Shown here one piece after another: positions 8,415-17,794 of a stretch of DNA of 64,000 nt. The DNA is taken from positions 1 through 64,000 of the forward strand of contig CAMFII010000001.1 in assembly GCA_945952585.1 (NCBI GenBank), read 5' to 3'. Under the pieces are notes generated by a model, which did no database searches, was not told the DNA's origin, and saw only the letters and a program-made list of their open reading frames with translations. The stretch is from an uncultured Rhodobacter sp. Lineage in GTDB: Bacteria; Pseudomonadota; Alphaproteobacteria; Rhodobacterales; Rhodobacteraceae. The position numbers and the translations under genes are program-made. Each line of letters begins with the position of its first letter. The stretch's first letter is position 1.

Positions 8415-9325
8415 GGAGTCTTTTGCCCTTCACTCGCCGGCGCGGCCGTGCCGGCGGGAGGGGTGTCGTAGCCGTTGAGATACTCGAAGAAGACCGAATT
8501 CGGCTCGAGCACGATCGAGGAATTCGTTCCCTTCAGCGCGGTCTCGTAGGCCTGCAAGGAGCGGGTGAAGGCGAAGAATTCCGGATTCTTGCCGTAGGCC
8601 GCCGCATAGATCGCGTTGCGCTTCGCATCAGCCTCGCCGCGGACGACGTCGGCCTGACGGCGCGCGTCCGAGGTAACCTCGACGACGGACCGGTCAGCGG
8701 TCGCACGGACCCGCGCCGCCGCCTCGCCGCCGCGCGCAATCTCGTCCGCCGCCTCGCGTTCGCGTTCGGCCCGCATCCGGGCATAGGTCGCAGCCAGGTT
8801 CTGTTCGGGCAAGTCGGTGCGGGTCAGGCGCACGTCGATGACGTCGACGCCGAGCGCCGCCGCTTCGCGCCGGGCCAGATCGCGGATGCGATTCATCAGG
8901 CCAGTCCGGTCCTCGGACAGGACCGCACTCGACGGCACGGAACCCAGAACCTCGCGGATCGCGGCGTTGATGATGCTTTCGAGCCGGACCTGCGCGGCCC
9001 GGACGCCTTCGGCGCCGACGGATTCCCGGAACTCGACAAGATTGACGATCTGCCAGCGGGCAAAGGCGTCGACCACCAGTCGGCGGTCGTCGAGCGGCGT
9101 CACCTCGAGCGGCTGCGTCGGCAGGCCAAGGATGCGGCCGTCATAGGTCACGACCTCCTGGATGAGCGGGATCTTGAAGCCGAGGCCCGGATCCTCCTTC
9201 ACCGCCTTGACCTGTCCGAACTGCAGGACCAGCGCCTTTTCACGTTCGTCCACGATGAAGATCGAAGACAGGCCAAGAACGACCGCCACGATCAGCACGG
9301 GCAGGATGATGGATGCGCGGTTCAT
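8411..9325 (-). CDS. hflC: HflC, SPFH-domain subunit of the FtsH modulator
   Basis: A 304-residue band-7/SPFH membrane protein. It has one N-terminal membrane helix (ASIILPVLIVAVVLGLSSIF) and the signature FIVDEREKALVLQFGQV; the bulk faces the periplasm, with a long charged coiled coil (RMRAEREREAADEIARGG). With HflK it forms a cage around the FtsH protease and restrains turnover of membrane proteins. Its ATG overlaps the hflK stop by one base. The C-terminal tail TPPAGTAAPASEGQ is low complexity. The order and overlaps with hflK and DUF2065 make the identification firm. Confidence 0.96.
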   Translation of the reverse strand: MNRASIILPVLIVAVVLGLSSIFIVDEREKALVLQFGQVKAVKEDPGLGFKIPLIQEVVTYDGRILGLPTQPLEVTPLDDRRLVVDAFARWQIVNLVEFRESVGAEGVRAAQVRLESIINAAIREVLGSVPSSAVLSEDRTGLMNRIRDLARREAAALGVDVIDVRLTRTDLPEQNLAATYARMRAEREREAADEIARGGEAAARVRATADRSVVEVTSDARRQADVVRGEADAKRNAIYAAAYGKNPEFFAFTRSLQAYETALKGTNSSIVLEPNSVFFEYLNGYDTPPAGTAAPASEGQKTP

Positions 9326-10521
9326 CAGTTGCTCCCTCCCGCCTGAGCGCCGGTTGTCGCCGCCGCGCCCGGGGCCGAAAGGCGCCCAAGCTCGTTCAAT
9401 GGCAGGATCGGCACGACACCCTGCCCCCCCGCGTTCTCAGCCGAGACGCCGTCAAGAATGACCTTGTTCATGTCGCCGAAGACCCGTTCCATCGTCTCGA
9501 GATAGAGGCGACGGCGGGTGATCTCGGGTGCCTTCTCGTATTCGGTCAGCAGAGACAGGAAGCGGCTGGTCTGGCCTTCTGCCTCGTTGATGACCCGCGA
9601 GCGATAGGCCTCGGATTCCTCGAGCAGACGCGCGGCATCGCCCCGCGCGCCAGCTGTCACACGGTTGGCGTAGGCGTCCGCCTCTTTTTCGAGACGGTCG
9701 CGTTCCTGCTGCGCGGCCTGCACTTCGCGGAAGCTGTCGATGACTTCGCGCGGGGGGTCGGCGCGGTCGAAGTTCACCCGCACGACGTTTATGCCCGAGT
9801 TGTAGCTGTCGAGCGTGGCCTGAACGGACTGGCGCAGGTCGGCTGCAATCGCGCCGCGGTCGCGGTTCAGGATCGGAGCCAGTTCGGACCGCGCGATGAT
9901 GTCGCGCATTGCGCTTTCCGAGACGGCGCGGATGGTGTCGGTCGGATCGGCAAGGTTGAACAGGTATTTTGCGGGATCGGTAATGTTCCAGACCACCTGG
10001 AACTGCAGATCCACGATGTTCTGGTCGCGGGTCAGCATCAGGCCAGTATCGTTGTCACCGTCCTTGCCGGTGCCGATGTCGGTCTGCCGCTCGCCGGTGA
10101 CCTGCACGATTTCAGCCGTGACGAAGGGCCAGGGCGCAAAGTTCAGGCCGGGATTGCCGATGCCCGAATACTTGCCAAGGAAAAGCTCGACCGAGCGTTC
10201 TTCCGGCTTGACCGTGTAGAACGACATGAAGGCCCACAGGCCCAAGGCTGCGATCGCGCCGATGGCCAGACCCTGCCGCGTGAAGATCGGACCAAGGCCG
10301 CCGCCGCCAGAGCCGCCGCCGTTGCCGCCGCCTCCCTGGCGACCGCGCCCGCCCATAAGGACCCGGAGCTGTTCCTGGCCCTTCTTCATAAGCTCGTCGA
10401 TCTCGGGAAGCTGCGGGCCTTCGCCCGGGCGCCGTCCGCCGCGATTGTTGTCACCGCGGTTATCCCCGCGATTGTCTCCGCCCGATCCTCCGCCGCCCCA
10501 TGGGCCGCCGCTGCCTGCCAT
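9325..10521 (-). CDS. hflK: HflK, SPFH-domain subunit of the FtsH modulator
   Basis: A 398-residue partner of HflC. It starts with a very Gly/Asn/Arg-rich cytoplasmic segment (residues 1 to about 90) with repeated GDNRGDN, then a single membrane helix (GLAIGAIAALGLWAFMSFYT) and the SPFH domain beginning VKPEERSVELFLG. A coiled-coil region (QERDRLEKEADAYANRV) and a disordered C-terminus follow. The start has AAGGAAGGA upstream. The N-terminal segment is longer and more glycine-rich than in enterobacteria, but such tails are usual in HflK. It follows gor after 55 bases in the same direction. Confidence 0.96.
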   Translation of the reverse strand: MAGSGGPWGGGGSGGDNRGDNRGDNNRGGRRPGEGPQLPEIDELMKKGQEQLRVLMGGRGRQGGGGNGGGSGGGGLGPIFTRQGLAIGAIAALGLWAFMSFYTVKPEERSVELFLGKYSGIGNPGLNFAPWPFVTAEIVQVTGERQTDIGTGKDGDNDTGLMLTRDQNIVDLQFQVVWNITDPAKYLFNLADPTDTIRAVSESAMRDIIARSELAPILNRDRGAIAADLRQSVQATLDSYNSGINVVRVNFDRADPPREVIDSFREVQAAQQERDRLEKEADAYANRVTAGARGDAARLLEESEAYRSRVINEAEGQTSRFLSLLTEYEKAPEITRRRLYLETMERVFGDMNKVILDGVSAENAGGQGVVPILPLNELGRLSAPGAAATTGAQAGGSN

Positions 10522-10576
10522 GCGTTCCTTCCTTCACGTCGTGCTGCAACGCGACTTGGTTATCGCGCGGCGAATT

Positions 10577-11944
10577 TCAAGCTTTGCGCACCGGGTTGCG
10601 CAGGGTTACCAGTTCTTCCGACATCGTCGGATGGACTGCAACCGTGCGGTCGAAGTCCTCTTTCGTCGCGCCCATGCGTATCGCGATAGCCGCAAGCTGA
10701 ATCATTTCGCCCGCGCCAGGCGCCACAATATGGCACCCCAGGACCCGGCGCGTCGCCTGGCTGACGATGAGCTTCATCAGGACCCGTTCTTCATCGCCAG
10801 CGAAGGCCGACTGCATCGGGCGGAAGGCTGTGGCATAGACCTCGATCGGTTCCTGCGCGCGCGCGGCCTCTTCGGTCAGGCCCACGCTGCCCAGTTCGGG
10901 CTGAGTGAACACGGCCGAGGCGACAAGGTCGTGCTCGGCCTGGCGCGGCACGCCGCGAAACACCGTGTCGGCAAAGGCATGGCCCTCGCGGATCGCGACG
11001 GGGGTCAGGTTTATCCTGTCGGTCACGTCGCCCACCGCAAAGATCGACGGCACGGCGGTCTGGCTCCAGCCATCGACCTCGATCTGGCCACGCCGGCCGA
11101 TGCCGACGCCAAGTGCCTCGAGGCCCAGACCCTCGGTGTTCGGCACGCGCCCCGTCGCGTACATGACCGCGTCGAAGTCGCAGTCATGCCCGTCGGTGGT
11201 GGTGGCGCGGATGCTTCCCTCCGGCGTCTGCTGCAGCTGCATGATCGACGTGCCTGTCCGCAGGTCGATCCCATTGCTGCGCATCGAGTTCGCGACATGG
11301 CCGCGCGCCTCGTCATCGAAGCCGCGCAGGATCTGGGCCCCACGATAGAACTGGCTGACCTTCACCCCCAGTCCGTTCATGATGCAGGCGAATTCCGAGG
11401 CGATATAGCCGCCACCGACGATCAGCAACCGCTTCGGCAATTCCGGCAGATGGAACATGTCGTTCGAGGTCAGCACGAGCTCCGAGCCCGGGAATTCCGG
11501 CACAAAGGGTCGCCCGCCAGTTGCGATCAGGATCGTGCGGGCCGTCACGACCTGCCCGGTCGAGAGCCGCACCGTGTGGGGGTCATCGAGACGAGCACGG
11601 GCGTTGAACACCTCCACCCCGGCTTTCGAGAGCGTATTTCGATAGGCGGCCTCGAGCCGGTCAAGCTCGGCCTCGAGCTTTGTGCGGAAGGAAGCCCAGT
11701 CGAACCCGTCCGTGCTGACCTGCCAGCCATAGGCGACAGCCTCGCGCAGGGTTGCGGGATAGGACGACGCAAAGACCATCAGCTTCTTCGGCACGCAGCC
11801 CCGGATGACGCAGGTGCCGCCCATCCGGTCCTCTTCGGCCAGCGCAACCCGGGCGCCGCCCTCGGCCGCCGCGATCCGGGCTGCGCGCACGCCCCCTGAC
11901 CCGCCGCCAATGACGAAGAGGTCGTAGTCGAAGGCGTCACTCAT
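10577..11944 (-). CDS. gor: Glutathione-disulfide reductase
   Basis: A 455-residue flavoenzyme that reduces oxidised glutathione with NADPH. Visible are the FAD-binding VIGGGSGGVRAARIAA, the redox-active GGTCVIRGCVPKKL, the NADPH-binding LLIVGGGYIASEFA, the second FAD motif IFAVGDVTDR, and the C-terminal catalytic HPTMSEEL with its His. The absence of mercury or lipoamide features supports Gor. The ATG overlaps the rpiA stop by four bases, so the two are coupled. An open frame runs further upstream but is the antisense of rpiA codon periodicity. The supply of ribose/NADPH metabolism and glutathione reduction together is plausible but not tested. Confidence 0.96.
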   Translation of the reverse strand: MSDAFDYDLFVIGGGSGGVRAARIAAAEGGARVALAEEDRMGGTCVIRGCVPKKLMVFASSYPATLREAVAYGWQVSTDGFDWASFRTKLEAELDRLEAAYRNTLSKAGVEVFNARARLDDPHTVRLSTGQVVTARTILIATGGRPFVPEFPGSELVLTSNDMFHLPELPKRLLIVGGGYIASEFACIMNGLGVKVSQFYRGAQILRGFDDEARGHVANSMRSNGIDLRTGTSIMQLQQTPEGSIRATTTDGHDCDFDAVMYATGRVPNTEGLGLEALGVGIGRRGQIEVDGWSQTAVPSIFAVGDVTDRINLTPVAIREGHAFADTVFRGVPRQAEHDLVASAVFTQPELGSVGLTEEAARAQEPIEVYATAFRPMQSAFAGDEERVLMKLIVSQATRRVLGCHIVAPGAGEMIQLAAIAIRMGATKEDFDRTVAVHPTMSEELVTLRNPVRKA

Positions 11945-12729
11945 TCCTCGGCCTCGAGGAAGATGTTGTCGGGAGCGTTGAAGAACAGCCGGTCCTGTTC
12001 GACCGTGCCGGCATTGATGTCGCGGACCTCCACCCTGCCATCGCCGTGGCCGATCACCACCACGTCGCAGATGTCGATGAAAAGGCCGTTCTCGACCACG
12101 CCGGGAATCTGGTTCAGCACCAGCGCGAGTTGCCGAGGATTGCCGATGCGCTTCAGATGCAGATCGACGATGTAATTCGCCTCGTCGGTCAGAAGCGGCC
12201 GGTCGCCGTTCATCCTCAAGGTCACATCGCGACCGAGGACGTCCATCCCTGTCAGCAGTTCCTCGATCAGCGATTTCGTCGTCTGCCATCCGAAGGGGAT
12301 GACCTCGACCGGCAGCGGGAAGGCGCCAAGCTGGGTTACGTCCTTGGCCGCGTCAGCGATCACCACCATCCGGTCGGACGCGGTCGCAACGATCTTTTCC
12401 TGCAGGAGCGCCGCGCCGCCACCCTTGATGAGGTTGAGGTCGCGGTCCACTTCGTCGGCGCCATCAATGGTCAGGTCCAGCCACTTCGCCTCGTCCAGGC
12501 TCACGACAGTCAGGCCAAGCTCATGCGCCAGTTCCGCCGTCCGCGTCGAGGTCGGCACCCCCTGGACCCGGAGCCCCTCCTTGCGGACCCGGTCCGCAAG
12601 GCAGCGCACCATCCAGGCCGCGGTCGATCCGGTCCCAAGGCCCAGCTTCATCCCGTCCTGCACAAAATCCACGGCGCGCTTGGCAGCCACGAACTTGGCC
12701 CGTTCGATGGGAGAGAGGTCGCTGGTCAT
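11941..12729 (-). CDS. rpiA: Ribose-5-phosphate isomerase A
   Basis: A 262-residue enzyme interconverting ribulose 5-phosphate and ribose 5-phosphate in the pentose phosphate pathway. Family motifs are clear: LGLGTGSTAAWMV binds phosphate, DLTIDGADEVDRDLNLIKGGG contains the catalytic Asp and Glu/Lys region, and TDEANYIVDL follows. The start MTSDLSPIER fits the family; an open extension of 34 codons upstream lacks similarity. It heads the leftward run with gor and is divergent from mntH, with 136 bases in between. Confidence 0.96.
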   Translation of the reverse strand: MTSDLSPIERAKFVAAKRAVDFVQDGMKLGLGTGSTAAWMVRCLADRVRKEGLRVQGVPTSTRTAELAHELGLTVVSLDEAKWLDLTIDGADEVDRDLNLIKGGGAALLQEKIVATASDRMVVIADAAKDVTQLGAFPLPVEVIPFGWQTTKSLIEELLTGMDVLGRDVTLRMNGDRPLLTDEANYIVDLHLKRIGNPRQLALVLNQIPGVVENGLFIDICDVVVIGHGDGRVEVRDINAGTVEQDRLFFNAPDNIFLEAEE

Positions 12730-12835
12730 ATGAGGCTCCAGAGCTGGGACTGCGATGTTATAGGAAACATCCCCGCGCACTGCGAGACCGAAAACCCCCG
12801 CCGATCTTGACTTTCCGGCCGGGCACCCCATTCTT

Positions 12836-12854
12836 GCGAATTATTCTCATTATC
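12836..12854. promoter_or_regulatory. Fur/Mur-box-like operator upstream of mntH
   Basis: GCGAATTATTCTCATTATC lies 11 bases before the mntH start. Its reverse complement, GATAATGAGAATAATTCGC, matches the 19-base E. coli Fur consensus at 15 positions by hand count. In alphaproteobacteria, Mn transport genes are commonly repressed by Mur, a Fur-family protein, so Mur is the likelier regulator. It is also an AT-rich island in GC-rich DNA and probably overlaps the promoter. Confidence 0.65.
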
Positions 12855-12865
12855 AGGATCGCGCG

Positions 12866-14215
12866 GTGCAGGACAATTTCACGCTCAACGGGTTGCAGGC
12901 GGCGGAGGGCGGCAACTGGCGCCGTGACCGCGGCGATGCCGCCCTTGCCGACGTGCACCGGTCGGTCCGTGTCCCCCAGACCGGCTGGCGCAAGTTCGTG
13001 GCCTTCCTCGGGCCGGGCTACATGGTGGCTGTGGGCTACATGGATCCCGGCAACTGGGCGACCTCGCTCGCCGGCGGGTCCAAGTTCGGCTACACGCTGC
13101 TCTTCGTCGCACTGATCTCGAACATCATGGCGATCGTGCTGCAGTCCCTCTGCGCGCGACTGGCGATCGCTTCGGGGCGCGATCTCGCCCAGGCCTGCCG
13201 CGACGCCTTTCCGCGCTGGATCAACGTCCCGCTGTGGTTCCTCGCGGAATGCGCGATCATCGCGACCGACATCGCCGAGGTCATCGGCACCGCCATTGGT
13301 CTGAACCTGCTCTTCGGCATTCCGCTGGAGCTTGGGGTGCTGATCACCGCTCTGGACGTGTTCCTGATCCTTTGGCTGCAGACGAAGGGCTTCCGCTGGC
13401 TTGAGGCGTTCATCATCACGCTGCTCGGGGTGATCGCGCTGTGCTTCGGCATCCAGATCATGCTGGCCGATCCCGACTGGGGCGGCGTGATCCGCGGTTT
13501 CGCGCCGACGGTCGAGATCGTCCGAAACCCGGAGATGCTGTATCTCGCGCTCGGCATCCTTGGGGCGACGGTCATGCCGCACAACCTCTACCTGCACTCT
13601 GCCATCGTGCAGACCCGCGACTTCGGCCAGACCCTGCCCGAAAAACGCGAGGCGCTGACCTATGCCACCCTCGACAGCACAATCGCGCTGATGTTCGCGC
13701 TTCTCATCAACGCTTCGATCCTGATCCTTGCCGCGGCCAGTTTCCACGCCACCGGCCAGACGGATGTGGCCGAACTTGGCGATGCGCATCTGTTGCTCGG
13801 GCCGCTTCTGGGTTCGGCCATCGCGCCGACGCTCTTTGCGATCTCGCTGCTTGCCTGCGGCTTGAATTCCACCGTCACGGCGACCCTGGCGGGTCAGGCG
13901 GTGATGGAAGGCTTCCTGCAGATGCGGCTGAAACCCTGGGTTCGGCGTCTCATCACCCGGGCGCTGGCGATCATTCCGGCGGCAGGAGTAACGATCCTCT
14001 ATGGCGCGCAAGAGACCGGACGGCTCTTGATCCTGACGCAGGTCGTCCTGTCGCTGCAACTGAGCTTTGCGGTCGTGCCGTTGGTCATGTTCACCACCGA
14101 CCGGCGCAAGATGGGGGCGCTTGTGGCGCCGGGTTGGCTAGCCGTCGTCGCGGTGGTGATCGCGGCGGTGATCGTGGTCCTGAACCTCAAGCTGCTCTGG
14201 GATTTCATCGGCTGA
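12866..14215 (+). CDS. mntH: Nramp-family divalent metal transporter
   Basis: A 449-residue inner-membrane protein importing Mn2+ (and Fe2+) with protons. The metal-binding motifs of the Nramp fold are present: MDPGNW in the first helix and MPHNLYLHS in the sixth. Eleven or so hydrophobic segments run to the C-terminus [11 protein letters not shown]. The start is GTG; no ATG occurs before the first helix. The unstructured N-terminus of about 45 residues is long but usual. The Fur-like box just upstream suggests repression when metal is sufficient. It converges on the EF-hand protein gene with 17 bases between. Confidence 0.94.
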   Translation: MQDNFTLNGLQAAEGGNWRRDRGDAALADVHRSVRVPQTGWRKFVAFLGPGYMVAVGYMDPGNWATSLAGGSKFGYTLLFVALISNIMAIVLQSLCARLAIASGRDLAQACRDAFPRWINVPLWFLAECAIIATDIAEVIGTAIGLNLLFGIPLELGVLITALDVFLILWLQTKGFRWLEAFIITLLGVIALCFGIQIMLADPDWGGVIRGFAPTVEIVRNPEMLYLALGILGATVMPHNLYLHSAIVQTRDFGQTLPEKREALTYATLDSTIALMFALLINASILILAAASFHATGQTDVAELGDAHLLLGPLLGSAIAPTLFAISLLACGLNSTVTATLAGQAVMEGFLQMRLKPWVRRLITRALAIIPAAGVTILYGAQETGRLLILTQVVLSLQLSFAVVPLVMFTTDRRKMGALVAPGWLAVVAVVIAAVIVVLNLKLLWDFIG

Positions 14216-14232
14216 CAAGCAGCTGATGCCGG

Positions 14233-14835
14233 TCAACTGCCCTTCTTTTCCTCCGCAGGCGGCGTAGGCAAGGCGGCGGCCGCCTCCGCAACGGCGCGAT
14301 ACTCGGCCAGTGTGACCCTGCCGTCGCCGTCGACATCGAAGCGCATGACGCCACGCATTGTCGCGATTTCGCGGCTCGGCACCTCGCCATCAGCTTCCAC
14401 TGCCGCGAACTGGCGCATCTCGCCGGCATCCAGGGCGCTGTCGCCATTGCGGTCGGCCTGTGCTGCCGCAACGGCCAGCCAGCCGCGGTTGCGCGCCCCC
14501 GAGGCCGCCGCGAGCGCCTCCAGTTCGCCGGCGGCGACGGTCCCGTCATTGTCGAGATCCGCCGCCAGAAGCCGCGCCAGGACCGAGGCGCGCGCATCCG
14601 CCAGCCGCAGGGACACGGCGGTCTCGATCTGCGCCTGACTGATGCCACCGCTCGTGCCTGATCCGGCGATCAGCATGACCACAGCTTCCTCCGCCCGGTC
14701 CGGCGAGGATTGGATCCGCTTGACCACCGCCGCAGGCAGGCCCGCCGCCGCGGCCTGCGCGGACGGCACGCCATCCTGCGCCGATGCCAGCATTGGCAGC
14801 GCCATAAACAAGACCGCCAACCTGATGATCGTCAT
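14233..14835 (-). CDS. Exported EF-hand domain protein
   Basis: A 200-residue protein with a signal peptide (MTIIRLAVLFMALPMLASAQ) and at least three EF-hand-like loops: DLDNDGTVAAGE, DRNGDSALDAGE and DVDGDGRVTLAE. Each has the 12-residue spacing with acidic positions 1, 3, 5 and 12, so calcium binding is likely. The rest is Ala-rich helix; the C-terminus ends PPAEEKKGS. I chose the ATG at 14835 over the TTG two codons earlier because it gives the better signal peptide. It is periplasmic or secreted. Its neighbour in convergent orientation is mntH, but no functional tie is shown. Confidence 0.82.
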   Translation of the reverse strand: MTIIRLAVLFMALPMLASAQDGVPSAQAAAAGLPAAVVKRIQSSPDRAEEAVVMLIAGSGTSGGISQAQIETAVSLRLADARASVLARLLAADLDNDGTVAAGELEALAAASGARNRGWLAVAAAQADRNGDSALDAGEMRQFAAVEADGEVPSREIATMRGVMRFDVDGDGRVTLAEYRAVAEAAAALPTPPAEEKKGS

Positions 14836-14996
14836 GCCCAACCCTTTCTGTTGCTGAGGGTCAGATTGGACGTTTCCTGGTTAACCGCCGGTGAACGTCG
14901 CCAGTAAAGCCAAGCGGAATTTGTCGGGAAACGGTCGCTTTCCGCTTGGCCCGCTACCACATCTGCCCCGATAGTCGCGCAAGCCAGGGAGCGATA

Positions 14997-15662
14997 ATGT
15001 ACATCCTTCACGCCTTGCCCGATAGCGCGGGCCTCGTCGTCCATTGCCTTCTCCGCGAGATGGGGGTGCCGTTCCGCCTGCACCTGATCGACCGTGCTTC
15101 GACCGAGCGCGACGCGCCGCCCTACCGGGCGCTGCATCCCGAGGGCAAGGTTCCGGTCCTTGAAACCCCCGACGGCCCGATCTTCGAAACGGGCGCCATC
15201 CTTCTGTGGCTGGGCGAGCGCCATCCCGGCTTTTGCCCGGCCCCCGGCAGTCCCGAGCGGGCAGCCTTCCTGAAGTGGTTCGTCTATACCAACAACGCGG
15301 TCCACACGACGGTGATGGAGCTGTTCTATCCCGAACGCCACGCCGGTTCGCCCGAAGCCCTGCCGGACTTCCTGACCACTGCCGCCGGTCGTCTGTCCGG
15401 CCAGCTTGCCCTGCTCGAAGCGATGGCCGCGAGACGGCCCGACTGGTGCGCACCGGGCCGGCCGACAATCCTTGGCTACTACCTGTCCATGCTCCTGCGC
15501 TGGATCCTGTCCTTCGAGGAAAGCCACCCGGCCAACCGCAGTGGCGATGACTATCCTGCGCTTCTCGCCCTTGCCCGCTCGCTTGAGACCCGGCCCGCCG
15601 CCCTTGCCGCGGCCGAAGCGGAAGAGCTTGGGCCGACCATCTTCTCAGCGCCGAGCTATTGA
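14997..15662 (+). CDS. Glutathione S-transferase family protein
   Basis: A 221-residue cytoplasmic protein with the thioredoxin-like N-terminal domain followed by an all-helical domain. The glutathione-contacting segment GKVPVLETPDGPIFETGAIL (cis-Pro then Glu-Thr) is clear, near residues 46-65. The start is set by GGGAG upstream of the ATG. The N-terminus MYILHALPDSAG is like beta-class or related bacterial GSTs; the catalytic Ser/Cys is not certain. It lies seven bases before sdaA, so the two form an operon. Substrate not predictable. Confidence 0.9.
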   Translation: MYILHALPDSAGLVVHCLLREMGVPFRLHLIDRASTERDAPPYRALHPEGKVPVLETPDGPIFETGAILLWLGERHPGFCPAPGSPERAAFLKWFVYTNNAVHTTVMELFYPERHAGSPEALPDFLTTAAGRLSGQLALLEAMAARRPDWCAPGRPTILGYYLSMLLRWILSFEESHPANRSGDDYPALLALARSLETRPAALAAAEAEELGPTIFSAPSY

Positions 15663-15669
15663 GGTCGCC

Positions 15670-17049
15670 ATGTTCCTTTCCGTCTTCGACATGTTCAAGG
15701 TAGGCGTTGGCCCGTCCTCGTCGCACACGATGGGGCCGATGGTGGCGGGCGCGCGTTTCCTCGAAACGCTGCGAAACAGCCCGTTCCACCCAAAAGGCCT
15801 GCGCGCGTCGCTGCACGGCTCCCTGGCCTTTACCGGCGTCGGTCACGCGACCGACCGGGCCACGATCCTGGGCCTCGCGGGGTTCGATCCCGCCACCTAC
15901 GATGCCGAGAAGGCCGAGGCCGTTCTGGCGCGCATCCGCGAGACGAAGATGATCGAGCCGCCGGGCCTGCCGGCCATGCAGTTCGATCCGGCGACCGATC
16001 TCGTCTTCGATTACGGCCCTTCCTTGCCCGGCCATGCCAACGGCATGATCATCAAGGCGACCGATGCCCAGGGCGACGTGATCCTGGAAGAGACCTATTA
16101 TTCCATCGGCGGCGGCTTCGTGGTGACCGAAGCGGAACAGAGCGAAGCCGCGGGACAAAAGGCAAAGGCCCGCGCCGATGTCCCCTACCCGTTCGAGACG
16201 GCTGACGAGATGCTGGAGATGGCCAAGGCTTCGGGCCTGTCGATCGCCCAGATGAAGCGCGCCAATGAACTGAAGTTCCGCAGCTCGGCCGAGCTTGACC
16301 GTGGCATCGCCCGGATCTGGGAGGTGATGAACGCCTGCATCGAGCGCGGCATGAAGGGCGAAGGAATCCTGCCCGGCGGGCTGAAGGTGCGCCGCCGTGC
16401 CAAGGGCATCCACGACGCCCTGATGGCAGAGCGCGGGCTGAACATGACGGCCCCGCACACGATCAACGACTGGATGAGCCTTTACGCCATGGCGGTGAAC
16501 GAGGAAAACGCCGCCGGTGGTCAGGTCGTGACCGCGCCTACCAATGGCGCCGCGGGCGTCCTGCCTGCGACGATCCGCTACTGGCTGGATCACGTTCCCG
16601 GCGCCTCTTCGGCGCGGATCGGCGATTTCCTTCTGACCGCCGCAGCCATCGGCGGGCTCTGCAAGCACAATGCCTCGATCTCGGGGGCCGAATGCGGCTG
16701 CCAGGCCGAGGTTGGTAGCGCCGCCGCCATGTCGGCCGCAGGTCTGGCCGGCGTCCTGGGAGGAACGCCCGAGCAGATCGAGAATGCGGCCGAGATCGCG
16801 CTGGAACATCACCTCGGCATGACCTGCGACCCGGTGAAGGGGCTGGTCCAGGTGCCTTGCATCGAGCGTAACGGGCTGGGCGCGATCAAGGCGGTATCGG
16901 CCGCAAGCCTGGCGATGCGGGGTGACGGACAGCACCTTGTCAGCCTTGACGTCTGCATCGAGACGATGCGCCAGACGGGCAAGGACATGCATGAGAAATA
17001 CAAGGAAACCTCGCTCGGCGGATTGGCCGTGAACGTCCCGAATTGCTGA
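15670..17049 (+). CDS. sdaA: L-serine dehydratase, iron-sulfur type
   Basis: A 459-residue single-chain enzyme that deaminates L-serine to pyruvate and ammonia with a [4Fe-4S] cluster. The beta domain begins with SVFDMFKVGVGPSSSHTMGP, and the alpha domain carries the cluster cysteines in CKHNASISGAECGC and the later CDPVKGLVQVPC. TAPTNGAAGVLPA is the substrate-binding loop. Starts further upstream lie inside the GST gene and are not supported. It closes a two-gene operon with the GST and meets the convergent sulfotransferase gene after four bases. Confidence 0.96.
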   Translation: MFLSVFDMFKVGVGPSSSHTMGPMVAGARFLETLRNSPFHPKGLRASLHGSLAFTGVGHATDRATILGLAGFDPATYDAEKAEAVLARIRETKMIEPPGLPAMQFDPATDLVFDYGPSLPGHANGMIIKATDAQGDVILEETYYSIGGGFVVTEAEQSEAAGQKAKARADVPYPFETADEMLEMAKASGLSIAQMKRANELKFRSSAELDRGIARIWEVMNACIERGMKGEGILPGGLKVRRRAKGIHDALMAERGLNMTAPHTINDWMSLYAMAVNEENAAGGQVVTAPTNGAAGVLPATIRYWLDHVPGASSARIGDFLLTAAAIGGLCKHNASISGAECGCQAEVGSAAAMSAAGLAGVLGGTPEQIENAAEIALEHHLGMTCDPVKGLVQVPCIERNGLGAIKAVSAASLAMRGDGQHLVSLDVCIETMRQTGKDMHEKYKETSLGGLAVNVPNC

Positions 17050-17053
17050 AAGG

Positions 17054-17680
17054 TCAAGTCGAGCGGCGCAGACAGCCAGCCGTGCGAACGGCATCGTAGA
17101 GGGCGAAATCCGCGGCCCAGGCCTTGTGCAACGCCTCGGACAGGTCGGCAGGGATCGTTGGCATCGCGTCATCAGGTGAGGCGTTGCGGCGCGGCAGGTG
17201 CAGACCGCCAGTTGCCCGTCTGACCAGGAAAGTCTTGAGCCGGCGCAGATCGGCGAAGTCGAACAGGTGGTCGACCTCGGCCCGCCCACCGGCAAAGCCC
17301 ACGAACTGGGCCTGGCTCCCGGTTCGCGCATGGGCTGGAACCGGGCGCAGCAGGCAGTCCTCGAGAAACAGCTCGAAGCCCATGCCCGAGGTATCGACCG
17401 ACAGCCCGCGAACCTTTTCGCGCTGCCGGTACCGGTACCAGCTCCAGGCCCGGTCAAGCGGATCGCGGACCACCGCGAAGGTCTCGATCGGACCACCGAG
17501 CGCCAGCGAGAGCGGTTCTTCGATTTTCCTGCGAAATCCGACGATGCCGATGTGACGGTCTGCCTTGTCGCGAACGATCACCTCGTCGGGAAAGCCCCGC
17601 TTCATCATCCGGGCGATCGAGGTGCTGGCAGCCTTCGGCATCTCGAGGAACACCAGCCGCTGCTTGCCGAGAATGATCAT
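17054..17680 (-). CDS. Sulfotransferase family protein
   Basis: A 208-residue protein of the sulfotransferase superfamily. MPKAASTSIARMM near the N-terminus is the 5'-phosphosulfate loop and FAVVRDPLDRAWSWYRYRQ holds the conserved Arg and Ser region for the 3'-phosphate, as in Golgi-type (Sulfotransfer_2) carbohydrate sulfotransferases. The start MIILGKQRLVFLEMPK fits; a long open frame upstream is antisense to the transporter gene. A nearby polysaccharide gene cluster is absent, so the acceptor is unknown. It is distinct in sequence from the sulfotransferase-like gene at 5275. Confidence 0.82.
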   Translation of the reverse strand: MIILGKQRLVFLEMPKAASTSIARMMKRGFPDEVIVRDKADRHIGIVGFRRKIEEPLSLALGGPIETFAVVRDPLDRAWSWYRYRQREKVRGLSVDTSGMGFELFLEDCLLRPVPAHARTGSQAQFVGFAGGRAEVDHLFDFADLRRLKTFLVRRATGGLHLPRRNASPDDAMPTIPADLSEALHKAWAADFALYDAVRTAGCLRRST

Positions 17681-17794
17681 CCGCCGCTTCCGCCTCCCGT
17701 CCGCCGCGAGCAGATCGCAAATTCCCGACGTCAACAAGCCTGCGGTGTCGTGGCTGGGCTGGACGTTGTCCTGTCGCACGACTAGGCAGCACGG

